From an uncultured Lachnospiraceae bacterium (lineage in GTDB: Bacteria > Bacillota > Clostridia > Lachnospirales > Lachnospiraceae), in the NCBI GenBank assembly GCA_903789615.1, contig CAIFEV010000014.1, positions 1 to 46,023 on the forward strand: a DNA stretch of 46,023 nucleotides. Reading direction: 5' to 3'. Below, piece after piece: positions 20,155 through 28,783 of this stretch. Below the pieces are notes generated by a model that saw only the letters and a list, made by a program, of their open reading frames with translations, ran no database searches and was not told the origin of the DNA. The translations under genes were made by a program, and so were the position numbers. How positions within the stretch are numbered: the stretch's first letter is position 1; each line of letters opens with the position of its first letter.

Positions 20155-22187
20155 CGCTCGCCCTCTCTTTCCGAACTCTGTCCGCTCTCCTCGGCCTCCC
20201 GCTCCGCTTCCTTCGCAGCCCTGCTCGCGTTTTCCTCGGCAGCCTTTTCTTCGGCCTCCCGCTTGCGGGCCAGTTCCAGCTTCGCAGCCTCATTGACCGC
20301 GGACTCGCCGCCGCGCTCCGGGTGGTAGGTCGGTGCCAGCTCATGCAGCAGCGGGCGGATATCTCCGACCTCGTCGTACGCCGCTTCCTTGAGCTTCACA
20401 AGCCGCTCCTCGAAATGTTCCTGGTCAAATCTGATCGGCCGTCCGATGTGAATCATCTTGTTGGCTGTGTCCTGCATGCCCTCTTCCTTCATCAGCATCT
20501 CTTCATAGAGCTTCTCTCCGGGCCGCAGGCCCGTATAGCGGATCTGCATGTCAACACCCAGCGTGTATCCCGAGAGCCGGATCAGGTTCTTGGCCAGATC
20601 GTCGATCCTGACAGGCTTGCCCATGTCCAGGATGAAGATTTCACCGCCCTTCGCGTACGCGCCGGCCTGCAGGACCAGCGACACTGCCTCCGGGATCGTC
20701 ATGAAATACCGGATAATGTCCGGGTCTGTGACCGTCACCGGCCCGCCGGCCGCAATCTGCTTCTTGAACAGCGGGATGACCGAGCCGTTGCTTCCCAGGA
20801 CATTGCCGAACCGGACCGCCACGAACTCCGTCCTGCTCCGGCTGTTGTAGTACTGGATGATCATCTCGCAGATCCGTTTGGTGGCGCCCATCACATTGGT
20901 CGGATTCACCGCCTTGTCCGTTGAAATCATGACAAAGCGCTCGACACCGTACCGGTCTGCGGCGCGCACCATGTTGAGGGTACCGAAGATGTTGTTTTTC
21001 ACGGCTTCATTCGGGCTGACCTCCATCAGCGGGACGTGCTTGTGCGCCGCTGCGTGATAGACGATGTCCGGGTGGTACTTTGAGAAGACGGCCGCGAGCC
21101 TTCCGCGGTTTCTGACCGAGCCGATTAGTGTGACGACATTGGCTTCCGGATGCGTGAATTTCAGCTCCTGCTGAATGTCATATGCGTTGTTCTCATAAAT
21201 ATCGAAAATAATCAGGCATTTCGGCTTGTGGGTGATCAGCTGCCGGCAGAGCTCCGAGCCGATGGATCCGCCGCCGCCCGTCACCAGGACCGTTTTGCCC
21301 TTGACATAGCCCATGATGGAATCCAGGTCGACGGAAATCGGATCGCGCCCCAGCAGGTCCAGGACATCGACGTCCCGGATGTCCCGCAGGTTGATCTCGC
21401 CGTCCACCATCTGGTATACGCCCGGAATGATCTTCAGCTTGCAGCTCGTCTCCTTGCAGATGTTGAGGATCTTTCCCTTTTCCTCATTGGAACAGGAAGG
21501 AACCGCAAAAATAATCTCGTCGACGTGAAAATCCTTTGCCGCCTGCCGGATCTTGTCCCGGCCGCCCACGACCCGCACGCCGCGGATGTATTTGCCCTTT
21601 TTTCCCGGGTCGTCGTCGATCAGACACACGACCTCGGATCCCGCAAGATACCGGCTCATCTGCAGCTCACGCACCAGGATGTTCGCCGCCTCGCCGGCTC
21701 CGATGATCATGATCCGCGTGCTGTCGTTGTTGTCCTTGATGCCGCGCCAGCGGTGGAGCAGCTGCCGGACGGTGCGGTAAAAGAACCGCGTGAAGCACTC
21801 CGCCAGGATGAGGAAACACCCCGCCACGAAATATACCGAGCGCGGCATGTTGTTGAACGTGATCATCGTGAGAAATGCGTAGAAAATCTCCGTCAGAATG
21901 CACGCCTCGAAAATCCGGTACGCCTCCGCGATACTGGCGTACTGCCACAGGCTGTGGTACATCCGGCAGACCCAGAACACGCACAGACCGATGATGGTGA
22001 ACGGAATACAGGTCTGCACGTACGCCCGCCAGTATTCCGGCGGGATGTAGCTTAAGTGCATGTCGAACCGGATCAGAAGCGCAAAGATTGTCGTCGCATT
22101 CAGCCAGAAGATATCGATGATGATCAGGAACACACGCCGCACGAGCAGCTGCATCCGGTCCTTCTTTTCACCTTCTGATGTCGTCAT
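20151..22187 (-). CDS. Membrane nucleotide-sugar 4,6-dehydratase, PglF/CapD-like
   Basis: A 678-residue protein. Four transmembrane segments (about 16-135) precede a first Rossmann-like domain (GAGEAAN at about 163) and a second extended SDR domain (TGGGGSIGSE at about 303-312). The catalytic block is STDKAVNPTNVMGATKR (about 422-438), where Thr-Asp-Lys replaces the usual Tyr-x3-Lys as in PglF/FlaA1-type dehydratases. Family members convert UDP-GlcNAc to the 4-keto-6-deoxy sugar, the first step toward bacillosamine-like diamino sugars or QuiNAc/FucNAc. The protein ends in about 60 residues rich in Glu, Ala, Lys and Arg, which most relatives lack. It overlaps genes on both sides by 4 bases. 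Confidence 0.9.
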   Translation of the reverse strand: MTTSEGEKKDRMQLLVRRVFLIIIDIFWLNATTIFALLIRFDMHLSYIPPEYWRAYVQTCIPFTIIGLCVFWVCRMYHSLWQYASIAEAYRIFEACILTEIFYAFLTMITFNNMPRSVYFVAGCFLILAECFTRFFYRTVRQLLHRWRGIKDNNDSTRIMIIGAGEAANILVRELQMSRYLAGSEVVCLIDDDPGKKGKYIRGVRVVGGRDKIRQAAKDFHVDEIIFAVPSCSNEEKGKILNICKETSCKLKIIPGVYQMVDGEINLRDIRDVDVLDLLGRDPISVDLDSIMGYVKGKTVLVTGGGGSIGSELCRQLITHKPKCLIIFDIYENNAYDIQQELKFTHPEANVVTLIGSVRNRGRLAAVFSKYHPDIVYHAAAHKHVPLMEVSPNEAVKNNIFGTLNMVRAADRYGVERFVMISTDKAVNPTNVMGATKRICEMIIQYYNSRSRTEFVAVRFGNVLGSNGSVIPLFKKQIAAGGPVTVTDPDIIRYFMTIPEAVSLVLQAGAYAKGGEIFILDMGKPVRIDDLAKNLIRLSGYTLGVDMQIRYTGLRPGEKLYEEMLMKEEGMQDTANKMIHIGRPIRFDQEHFEERLVKLKEAAYDEVGDIRPLLHELAPTYHPERGGESAVNEAAKLELARKREAEEKAAEENASRAAKEAEREAEESGQSSEREGER

Positions 22188-23299
22188 ACAGTGCTGTCCT
22201 TTCCTTTTTCTGACGGATCCGGAGATTTCTTCAGCCCCTTCCGCTTAAACGGAAGACAGATAAAGCCCGCCAGGGTTCCCAGTCCGTAGCTGACGTGAAG
22301 CAGCAGAAACAGAACCGGAAGCATCCAGAAATAATAGTGTCTGTCCCTGTTTTTCACGCCGGCGCTCATGGACATGAAGAGCGCCATCGTGACATAAAGC
22401 GCCCACAGCAGCCCCGTGAGAAACTGCACAGTGCTCCAGAAAACACCCGTAAAGCCTGCCACCGCGCTCACGGCAGAAATTCCCGTTCCCAGAAACGCCA
22501 GCAGCGTGAATATAAGCGGTATAAAATAAAACGCAGAAAGACACTGCGGGCACACGGCACAGGTCAGGGCGATCCAGTAGCCGTTGCCCGCCTTCTGGGA
22601 GAGCATCGCGCCAAGAGACCCCCGGATGTACTCCCGGGAGACGATCTGCGGCGCAAACCGGATCTTAAATCCCGCCCGGCGGATCCGCCAGTGCATCTCG
22701 TTGTCTTCTGTCCGCTTCAGAGACTCGTTGTAGCCTCCCACGCGGTCAAACACTTTTTTCCTGTACATGCCGTGAAAGACGGAGTTCACATACAGCTTCT
22801 CCGTACTCTCCGCTCTCCCGGCCGTCTTCCCGCCGCGGCGGTAGGAGGCGAAGCTGCTGCCGAACATCGAGGACTCCGCCATCAGAAGCGTATTCTTCCA
22901 GGGCGTCTCTTCAGCCGTTATACACGGACGCCTGCCACCGACGACGTCCTCGCCCTCCTGCAGCACGGCGACATTTTTGCTCACAAAATCAGCCGGGATC
23001 TGTGCATGGGCGTCGACGCGCACAATGGCCTCGCCGGCTGCTTCCCGCAGGATCACGTTCCAGCCGCAGGGAAGCGAGCGGCCGGGGTTGTCAAGCACCC
23101 GGACCGCTGCAAATGTCTTCCCCTCCCGGCCGGCGAAATCTTCCATGACCTTTTTCGTGCCGTCTTCGGACGCGCTGTCGACAAGCAGAACCTCCAGGAA
23201 CGCGTGCGGATAATCCTGCGCCGCGATCTGCTCCAGGAGTCGCGTCAGCGTCTTTTCCTCATTATAAGCGATAACCGCAAAGGTCACAAACATAGTCAT
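22184..23299 (-). CDS. GT2 family glycosyltransferase with C-terminal membrane segments
   Basis: A 371-residue inverting GT-A enzyme. The nucleotide-binding start is FAVIAYNEEKTLTRLL, then VLLVDSASEDGT (about 38-49) and a VDAHAQIP DxD-like site near 95. The typical EDNEMHWRIRRAGFKI acceptor/catalytic block with the ED pair follows. Three hydrophobic segments between about 245 and 350 should anchor it in the membrane. This matches the ExoA/succinoglycan-type GT2 group. It overlaps the phosphoglycosyl transferase gene by 4 bases upstream and the dehydratase by 4 bases downstream. It probably adds the second sugar right after lipid loading, though the position in the chain is inference. Confidence 0.87.
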   Translation of the reverse strand: MTMFVTFAVIAYNEEKTLTRLLEQIAAQDYPHAFLEVLLVDSASEDGTKKVMEDFAGREGKTFAAVRVLDNPGRSLPCGWNVILREAAGEAIVRVDAHAQIPADFVSKNVAVLQEGEDVVGGRRPCITAEETPWKNTLLMAESSMFGSSFASYRRGGKTAGRAESTEKLYVNSVFHGMYRKKVFDRVGGYNESLKRTEDNEMHWRIRRAGFKIRFAPQIVSREYIRGSLGAMLSQKAGNGYWIALTCAVCPQCLSAFYFIPLIFTLLAFLGTGISAVSAVAGFTGVFWSTVQFLTGLLWALYVTMALFMSMSAGVKNRDRHYYFWMLPVLFLLLHVSYGLGTLAGFICLPFKRKGLKKSPDPSEKGKDSTV

Positions 23300-23985
23300 T
23301 TTTTAACGGCTCCGATCGTCTGAAACAGCACGCAGAGGTCTTCCCTTGCGCAGCAGGTTTTCAGATTTTCCAGATTATATTTCATCTTGCGCGGCAGGAC
23401 CTCCCGCACATAAATCCGGTCCGCCTCCTCAGGACTCTTCGCCGCAGAAAGCATCTGCGCCTCATCCTTGAATGCGATGCTGGTGCGGCTTGTAAGGCCG
23501 GCCGGCATCAGAAACGTTGCCTTCATCGCCGGCGTGTAGAGCGCCGCGTACTTCGGCACCTCCGGCCTCGTCCCGACAAATGTCATCGACCCCGCGAGAA
23601 TGTTGAAAAGCTGCGGAATCTCGTCGAGTCTGTGCGCACGAAGCGTCTTTCCGACGGGTGTGACGCGCGGGTCCTCCCCCACCGTCACCTGCGGTCCGAC
23701 CGTCTCGGCGTTCGTGACCATCGTGCGGAATTTAAAAATCCGGAACGTCTTCCCGTAGCGCGTCACCCGCGTCTGTCTGAAAAAGACCGGTCCCGGTGAA
23801 CTCGCCTTGATCCGCACGGCAATGATGAGCATCGGGACCAGCAGAATCACCGTCAGAAAAGCAGCCGCGGCAATATCAAAGGCCCGCTTTGCGAAGCGGT
23901 ACGCGCGCCGCGGCGCCAGGCAGTCGTAATATTCTTTTACCTCCGGCGTGCGCATATCCTCCGGCAGATCCTCGAAGCGTCTCAT
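23296..23985 (-). CDS. Undecaprenyl-phosphate sugar phosphotransferase (PglC-like phosphoglycosyl transferase)
   Basis: A monotopic phosphoglycosyl transferase of 229 residues that moves a sugar-1-phosphate from a UDP-sugar to undecaprenyl phosphate and so starts the glycan. The membrane helix (about 32-57) has the ILLVPMLIIA re-entrant region with its Pro. SPGPVFFRQTRV and FKFRTM follow, then the catalytic LDEIPQLFNILAGSMTFVGTRPE block (about 120-142). The frame could begin 19 codons earlier. The ATG at 23985 avoids a long overlap with the aminotransferase, whose stop is at 23996, but its ribosome binding site is weak, so translation may be coupled. Next to an aminotransferase and a PglF-like dehydratase, its substrate is likely an amino-deoxy sugar. 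Confidence 0.88.
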   Translation of the reverse strand: MRRFEDLPEDMRTPEVKEYYDCLAPRRAYRFAKRAFDIAAAAFLTVILLVPMLIIAVRIKASSPGPVFFRQTRVTRYGKTFRIFKFRTMVTNAETVGPQVTVGEDPRVTPVGKTLRAHRLDEIPQLFNILAGSMTFVGTRPEVPKYAALYTPAMKATFLMPAGLTSRTSIAFKDEAQMLSAAKSPEEADRIYVREVLPRKMKYNLENLKTCCAREDLCVLFQTIGAVKK

Positions 23986-23995
23986 ACCCGTATTC

Positions 23996-25213
23996 TTATA
24001 TCCACTTTCGCATTTCGCTGATGACAAAGTCAGCCTGCTCATCGGTCAGTTTCGTGTGCAGCGGCAGCGTGATCTCGCACCGGTACCGGTCGTAGGCATT
24101 CGGAAAATCCTGAATGGAAAATCCCAGCTTCTTATACGCCGTGTGCATCGGAAGCGGCTTGTAGTGAACATTGGTCGCCACGCCGTCCTGGGCCATGTGC
24201 GTGATCAGTTCATTTCTCCCCGCCTCGTCAAGCTTTGGAACGCGGGTGAGCATCAGATGCCCGGACGAGCAGTTCTCCGGGCTGTAATGGCAGATGAGCT
24301 GCACGCCGCTGCCCGCAAGTCCCTTTTCATAGCGGCCGGCCAGTTCCTTTCTGCGCGCAAGAAGTGCCGGGTAGCGCTTCATCTGCGCCAGGCCGATTGC
24401 CGCGTGCACGTCGGTCATGTTGCACTTGTACCAGGTGCCGACGATATCGTACTCCCAGCTTCCAAGCTTTGTCTTGGCAAGTGCGTCCTTGCTCTGCCCG
24501 TGCAGGGACAGAAGCATCATCATCCGGTATGTCTGCTCATCGTCAATGCCCGGGAGCGTGCGCCAGGTCAGCGCGCCGCCTTCCGCCGTCGTGAAGTTCT
24601 TGACCGCATGGAACGAAAAACTTGTGAAGTCCGCGGCCATGCCGCTCTTCACCCACTGTCTCTTTCCGTCTGCTCCCGCAAGAACCCTGGATGCCCCGAA
24701 ACCGTGCGCCGAGTCGGCCAGAATCAGGATGCGGCCGAGTGCCTCCTGGTAGCGGCCCGACGGATGAAACAGAGCCTTCTTTTCTTCCGCGATTGCGCGC
24801 AGGCGGTCATAGTCGCACATGACGCCGCCGAGATCCACCGGAATGATGGCCTTGGTGTGCTCATTTATCATGGAGGAGATGGCGTCGTAATCCGGCTCGT
24901 ATGTGTCTTTTCCGCAGTCAACGAGACGGAGTGTTGCGCCCACGTGGCAGACAGCCGCCGCCGTCGCCGTATAGGTATACGCCGGAACGATGACTTCGTC
25001 CCCCGGCCCGATTTCAAAAAGCCGCAGCGCCAGCTCCTCGCAGGCAGTCGCCGAAGACAGGCATACCGCTCTCGGGGCTCCGGTGAACGCCGCCACTTCC
25101 CGCTCCAGCTGCTTGGTCCTCGGACCGGTCGTGATCCAGCCCGAACGCAGCGCGTCACTCACTTCCTCTATCTCTGCTTCCGTAATATCCGGCGGTGAAA
25201 AAGGCACTTTCAT
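23996..25213 (-). CDS. DegT/DnrJ/EryC1 family sugar aminotransferase
   Basis: A PLP-dependent enzyme of 405 residues that adds an amino group to a keto-sugar nucleotide. It starts with the family's KVPFSPPDITEAEIEEV and has SGWITTGPRTKQLE near 24-37. The aldimine-forming lysine is Lys205 in SFHAVKNFTTAEGGAL, and YKCNMTDVHAAIGLAQ follows. AAAGGAG stands seven bases before the ATG at 25213; an upstream in-frame ATG at 25231 has no such site and lies almost at the cca stop. It is the first gene of the glycan block and follows cca by 18 bases. With the PglF-like dehydratase and PglC-like transferase it forms the enzyme set for a 4-amino-4,6-dideoxy sugar. No matching acetyltransferase is seen. 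Confidence 0.9.
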   Translation of the reverse strand: MKVPFSPPDITEAEIEEVSDALRSGWITTGPRTKQLEREVAAFTGAPRAVCLSSATACEELALRLFEIGPGDEVIVPAYTYTATAAAVCHVGATLRLVDCGKDTYEPDYDAISSMINEHTKAIIPVDLGGVMCDYDRLRAIAEEKKALFHPSGRYQEALGRILILADSAHGFGASRVLAGADGKRQWVKSGMAADFTSFSFHAVKNFTTAEGGALTWRTLPGIDDEQTYRMMMLLSLHGQSKDALAKTKLGSWEYDIVGTWYKCNMTDVHAAIGLAQMKRYPALLARRKELAGRYEKGLAGSGVQLICHYSPENCSSGHLMLTRVPKLDEAGRNELITHMAQDGVATNVHYKPLPMHTAYKKLGFSIQDFPNAYDRYRCEITLPLHTKLTDEQADFVISEMRKWI

Positions 25214-25231
25214 GAATCTTCTCCTTTGCAC

Positions 25232-26518
25232 TCACTGCAGATGGCCGAGCATCCGGTTGACATACCCCTCCAGCGATTCCTTCGTGTTGAGCTCCGGCTT
25301 CTCAAGGACAAGCGCCATCAGCCGGTTTAAAACCGCGCCGATCTCGCGCCCCTGAATCCCCATCGCCATCAGGTCCTCGCCCGAAATGTCAAGGTCCCGG
25401 ATATTCACCGGGTCCCCGCGGGAGATGACCGTATTCATCAGGCGGTCTAGCGCCAGGCGGTGCGCCCGGTGTCTTCCGGGCGGAAATCCCGTTATCTTTT
25501 CCTTGGCCGCCGTCATGCCGTCATCAAAGGCGGCGATGAGTTTCAGCGAGTCCAGTCCGTACGTGTGGATGGCCGCCCGCACGGCTGCTTCATTTTCCGC
25601 GATCCGCAGATCTCTGGCCGAGAGAATCGTCTTCACATCCCGGATCGTCTGATTGTCCATCTTCAGCCGCCTCAGTGTCGCGGCCGCCTCTTCCGGCGTC
25701 TCAAAATACAGAAGCGCCGCGTAGCGCATGCTCTTCCTGGCCGGCATGCTCTCGAGAAGCCGGACGGTCTTCTCCCGGCGGCATATGTCGAAGGCCTCGT
25801 CGACCTCCGGCAGAATCCGGTGAAACAGCCCTGTGTCCGTGAACAGACTGCAGCGGGCCGGATTGGGACTAAGCAGAGTCTTGGTCAGCTCCGCCTGCAC
25901 TCTCTCCATGCTCACCAGTCTGATATTGCCGGCCAGGTCGGTGATCGCGCTGTAGGTGTCCTTATCGATGGAAAATCCGAGCTGGGCCGAAAAGCGGATG
26001 GCGCGCATCATGCGCAGGGCGTCCTCGCCGAACCGCTCGTGCGGGATCCCGACGCAGCGCACCACTTTGCGCGCCAGATCCTCTCTTCCGCCGAACAGAT
26101 CCACAAGCCCCCGGCTGTCCGAGTACGCCATGGCGTTGATCGTGAAGTCCCGCCGCTTCAGGTCCTCGGAGAGCCTGTCCGTGAACTCCACACTGTCCGG
26201 GTGCCTCCCGTCGGCGTACGTCCCGTCGATCCGGTATGTCGTGACCTCATATCCGTGATTTCCGGACATGACCGTCACCGTGCCGTGTTTTATTCCCGTG
26301 TCCACCGTGCGGTAGAACAGCCGCTTGATATCCATCGGCAGAGCCGACGTGGTGATGTCCCAGTCGTGCGGCGGGAGCCCCAGCGCGCAGTCCCGCACAC
26401 AGCCCCCGACCACATACGCCTCATATCCGGCATCTTCTATTGTCTCCAGGATTCTCCTGACGTCCGCGGGCACATGAACCGTGAACTTTGCGGCAGCATT
26501 TCTGCCGGAATCAGACAT
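25232..26518 (-). CDS. cca: CCA tRNA nucleotidyltransferase
   Basis: Adds or repairs the 3'-terminal CCA of tRNAs without a template; class II poly(A)-polymerase/CCA-adding family, 428 residues. The nucleotidyltransferase head has GGCVRD at about 38-43 and the metal-binding DWD at about 52-54. RRDFTINAMAY and the nucleotide-selecting ERFGEDALRMMRAIRF follow. The C-terminal body is helical with no HD phosphohydrolase motif. The ATG at 26518 is preceded by AGAGGAG; a further in-frame start five codons upstream lacks this spacing. It lies between proS (22 bases upstream of the longer frame) and the glycan operon. It is needed here because none of the five tRNA genes in the window encodes CCA. 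Confidence 0.93.
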   Translation of the reverse strand: MSDSGRNAAAKFTVHVPADVRRILETIEDAGYEAYVVGGCVRDCALGLPPHDWDITTSALPMDIKRLFYRTVDTGIKHGTVTVMSGNHGYEVTTYRIDGTYADGRHPDSVEFTDRLSEDLKRRDFTINAMAYSDSRGLVDLFGGREDLARKVVRCVGIPHERFGEDALRMMRAIRFSAQLGFSIDKDTYSAITDLAGNIRLVSMERVQAELTKTLLSPNPARCSLFTDTGLFHRILPEVDEAFDICRREKTVRLLESMPARKSMRYAALLYFETPEEAAATLRRLKMDNQTIRDVKTILSARDLRIAENEAAVRAAIHTYGLDSLKLIAAFDDGMTAAKEKITGFPPGRHRAHRLALDRLMNTVISRGDPVNIRDLDISGEDLMAMGIQGREIGAVLNRLMALVLEKPELNTKESLEGYVNRMLGHLQ

Positions 26519-26555
26519 CTTGTCTCCTCTCACCTCAGACTAAACTTCAGCGGCA

Positions 26556-27995
26556 TCAGTACGCCTTGTCCCAGTAAACCATATATTTCGCCGGCTTCCC
26601 GCAGCACGCGCAGACGCCGGAGATCTTCTCCTGCTTAAACGGGATGCACCTGGACGTTGCCCCCGTATCCTCTTTGATCTTGTCCTCGCAGGCCTGATCG
26701 CCGCACCACATCGCCTTGACAAATCCCGGCTTGCTTGCAATCGTGTCCTTGAACTCGTCATATCCGGACGCCGTCCATGTGTGGCTGTCGCGATGCTTCG
26801 CGGCTCTCTCCAGCATCTCCCTCTGAATGGTCTCAAGAAGCGCCAGAACCGCCTCTCCCAGCCCGTCAAGAGATGCGGTGATCTTCTGTCCGTTGTCCCG
26901 GCGCACAAGAACCGCCTGATTTGCTGCAATGTCTCTGGGGCCCATCTCGATACGAAGCGGAATGCCCCGCATCTCCTGCTCAGAGAACTTCCAGCCCGGG
27001 CTCTTGTCTGTATCATCGACCTTCACGCGGCATCCGGCATCGATGAGTTCGGACTGTGCCTTGCGGCAGGCCTCCAGAACGCCTTCCTTTCTCTGCTGGA
27101 TTGGGATGATGTCAACCTGAACCGGGGCGATGTGCGGCGGCAGAACCAGACCGGAGTTGTCGCCGTGAACCATGATCATGGCTCCGATGACACGGGTGGT
27201 CATGCCCCAGGATGTCTGCCATACATACTTCAGTTTGTTGTCGCGGTCTGTGAACTGGATGCCGTAGGCCTCGGCGAACTTCTGGCCGAAGAAATGGGAC
27301 GTTCCGCTCTGCAGGGCGCGGCCGTCATGCATCATGGCCTCCACCGTGTAGGTCGCCTCCGCTCCCGCAAACTTCTCCTTCTCGGTCTTGCGCCCTTTGA
27401 TGACAGGAATCGCCATCTCGTCCGCCAGGAAATCCGCGTAGACGTTCAGCATCTGCTGCGTGCGCGCCTCGGCCTCTTCCTTCGTCGCGTGGATGGTGTG
27501 GCCTTCCTGCCACAAAAACTCACGGGAACGCAGGAACGGGCGCGTCTCCTTCTCCCAGCGCACGACCGAGCACCACTGATTGTAGAGTCTCGGAAGATCC
27601 CGGTACGAATGCACGTCATCCTTGTAGAAATCGGAAAATACGGTCTCTGACGTGGGCCGAACGCACAGCCTCTCGGTCAGCGGCTCCGTGCCCCCGCTTG
27701 TCACCCAGGCAACCTCCGGCGCAAATCCCTGCACCAGCTCGCCTTCCTTTGCGAGAAGACTTTCCGGGATCAGGAGCGGCATGTACACATTCTGCACACC
27801 CGTCGCCTTGAACCGCGCGTCCAGAAGCTTCTGAATATTCTCCCAGATTGCATATCCGTACGGCTTGATCACCATGAACCCCTTGATGTGCGAATAGGCG
27901 ATCAGATCCGCCTTGACGCACACGTCCGTATACCACTGGGCGAAGTCATCCTCCATGGAGGTGATTTCCTTAACCAATTTTCCGTTGTCAGCCAT
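26556..27995 (-). CDS. proS: Prolyl-tRNA synthetase, eukaryote/archaea-like type
   Basis: Class II aminoacyl-tRNA synthetase charging tRNA-Pro, 479 residues. This is the short type without the bacterial INS editing insertion. The opening has [15 protein letters not shown]; the motif 2 region is [20 protein letters not shown]; the motif 3 region lies around [21 protein letters not shown]. An anticodon-binding domain follows (VDIIPIQQ to about 410). The C-terminal zinc-binding-like domain has Cys-rich CGDQACED and GVCACCGKP and ends with YMVYWDKAY, as in the archaeal/eukaryotic-type enzymes of many Clostridia. A promoter lies about 70 bases upstream. I see no T-box leader: only about 100 bases separate it from the response regulator gene. 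Confidence 0.96.
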   Translation of the reverse strand: MADNGKLVKEITSMEDDFAQWYTDVCVKADLIAYSHIKGFMVIKPYGYAIWENIQKLLDARFKATGVQNVYMPLLIPESLLAKEGELVQGFAPEVAWVTSGGTEPLTERLCVRPTSETVFSDFYKDDVHSYRDLPRLYNQWCSVVRWEKETRPFLRSREFLWQEGHTIHATKEEAEARTQQMLNVYADFLADEMAIPVIKGRKTEKEKFAGAEATYTVEAMMHDGRALQSGTSHFFGQKFAEAYGIQFTDRDNKLKYVWQTSWGMTTRVIGAMIMVHGDNSGLVLPPHIAPVQVDIIPIQQRKEGVLEACRKAQSELIDAGCRVKVDDTDKSPGWKFSEQEMRGIPLRIEMGPRDIAANQAVLVRRDNGQKITASLDGLGEAVLALLETIQREMLERAAKHRDSHTWTASGYDEFKDTIASKPGFVKAMWCGDQACEDKIKEDTGATSRCIPFKQEKISGVCACCGKPAKYMVYWDKAY

Positions 27996-28063
27996 TTCGT
28001 TCCTCTCTCTTCCGTTCTGCCGGATTTCACAAAAGCAGACGGTTTTTTTGTGTATACTGCCTC

Positions 28064-28092
28064 ATCCTATCACGAATACTGTGCGGATACAA
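28064..28092 (-). promoter_or_regulatory. Promoter of proS, possibly of the whole proS-cca-glycan run
   Basis: On the minus strand TTGTAT (28092-28087), a 17-base spacer and TAGGAT (28069-28064), with TGA directly before the -10 (extended -10). It lies just beyond the response regulator stop and would start transcription near 28057. I found no clear promoter in front of the aminotransferase gene, so the glycan genes may depend on this one. Confidence 0.65.
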
Positions 28093-28099
28093 ATGCTTC

Positions 28100-28783
28100 T
28101 CACGCTCTGAACCGGTATCCCACGCCCCAGATCGTCTCAATATACTGCGGTTTGCTTGTGTCCGCCTCGATCTTCTCGCGGATCTTCTTGATGTGCACCG
28201 TCACCGTCGCGATGTCGCCGATGGAGTCCATGCCCCAGATCTCCCGGAACAGCTCGTCTCTCGTGTACACGTGATTCGGATGCTCCGCCAGAAATGTCAG
28301 AAGGTCAAACTCCTTGGTCGTGAACTGCTTCTCCTCGCCGTTTACGAATACCCGGCGCGCCGTCTTGTCGATCCTAAGCCCTCTGATCTCGAGCACGTCA
28401 TTTTCCGGCGTGTTCACAAGGCGCTGATACGCCGCCAGATGCGCCTTGACTCTCGCCACCAGCTCACTCGTGGAAAAGGGCTTCGTCATGTAGTCATCGG
28501 CTCCCATGCCGAGTCCGCGGATCTTGTCGATGTCCTCCTTCTTGGCCGACACCATGATGATCGGGATATTCTGCTTTTCCCGCACCCGGCGGCAGATCTC
28601 ATATCCGTCCACGCCCGGGAGCATGATGTCCAGAATCAGAATGTCATACTTTCCCGTCAGCGCTTCCGCCAGCCCGCTGGTCCCGTCATTGCAGATCTTT
28701 ACCTCGAATCCGGACAGTTCCAGGTAATCTTTTTCGATGTCCGCGATGGACTCCTCATCCTCTACGATCAGTACTTTACTCAT
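28100..28783 (-). CDS. OmpR-family response regulator
   Basis: A 227-residue two-component response regulator. The receiver domain (1-120) has the acidic pocket EDEE, the phosphoacceptor Asp52 in LILDIMLPG, and Lys101 in MTKPF. A C-terminal winged-helix DNA-binding domain (about 130-226) follows, with KQFTTKEFDLLTFLAEHPNHVYTRDEL and a WGVGYRF end. It is encoded directly after its histidine kinase with a 4-base overlap, the reverse of the commoner regulator-first order. The target genes are unknown. Position next to murA and before the proS/glycan operon makes a cell-envelope role attractive but unproven. Confidence 0.93.
   Translation of the reverse strand: MSKVLIVEDEESIADIEKDYLELSGFEVKICNDGTSGLAEALTGKYDILILDIMLPGVDGYEICRRVREKQNIPIIMVSAKKEDIDKIRGLGMGADDYMTKPFSTSELVARVKAHLAAYQRLVNTPENDVLEIRGLRIDKTARRVFVNGEEKQFTTKEFDLLTFLAEHPNHVYTRDELFREIWGMDSIGDIATVTVHIKKIREKIEADTSKPQYIETIWGVGYRFRA

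Noticed and set aside
23948-25198. 416-residue plus-strand frame opposite the aminotransferase
   Set aside because: Antisense shadow; the aminotransferase motifs and ribosome binding site on the minus strand are decisive.
27996-28099. Possible T-box leader in front of proS
   Set aside because: Only about 100 bases are available and a good promoter uses part of them; no specifier loop, T-box sequence or antiterminator is visible.
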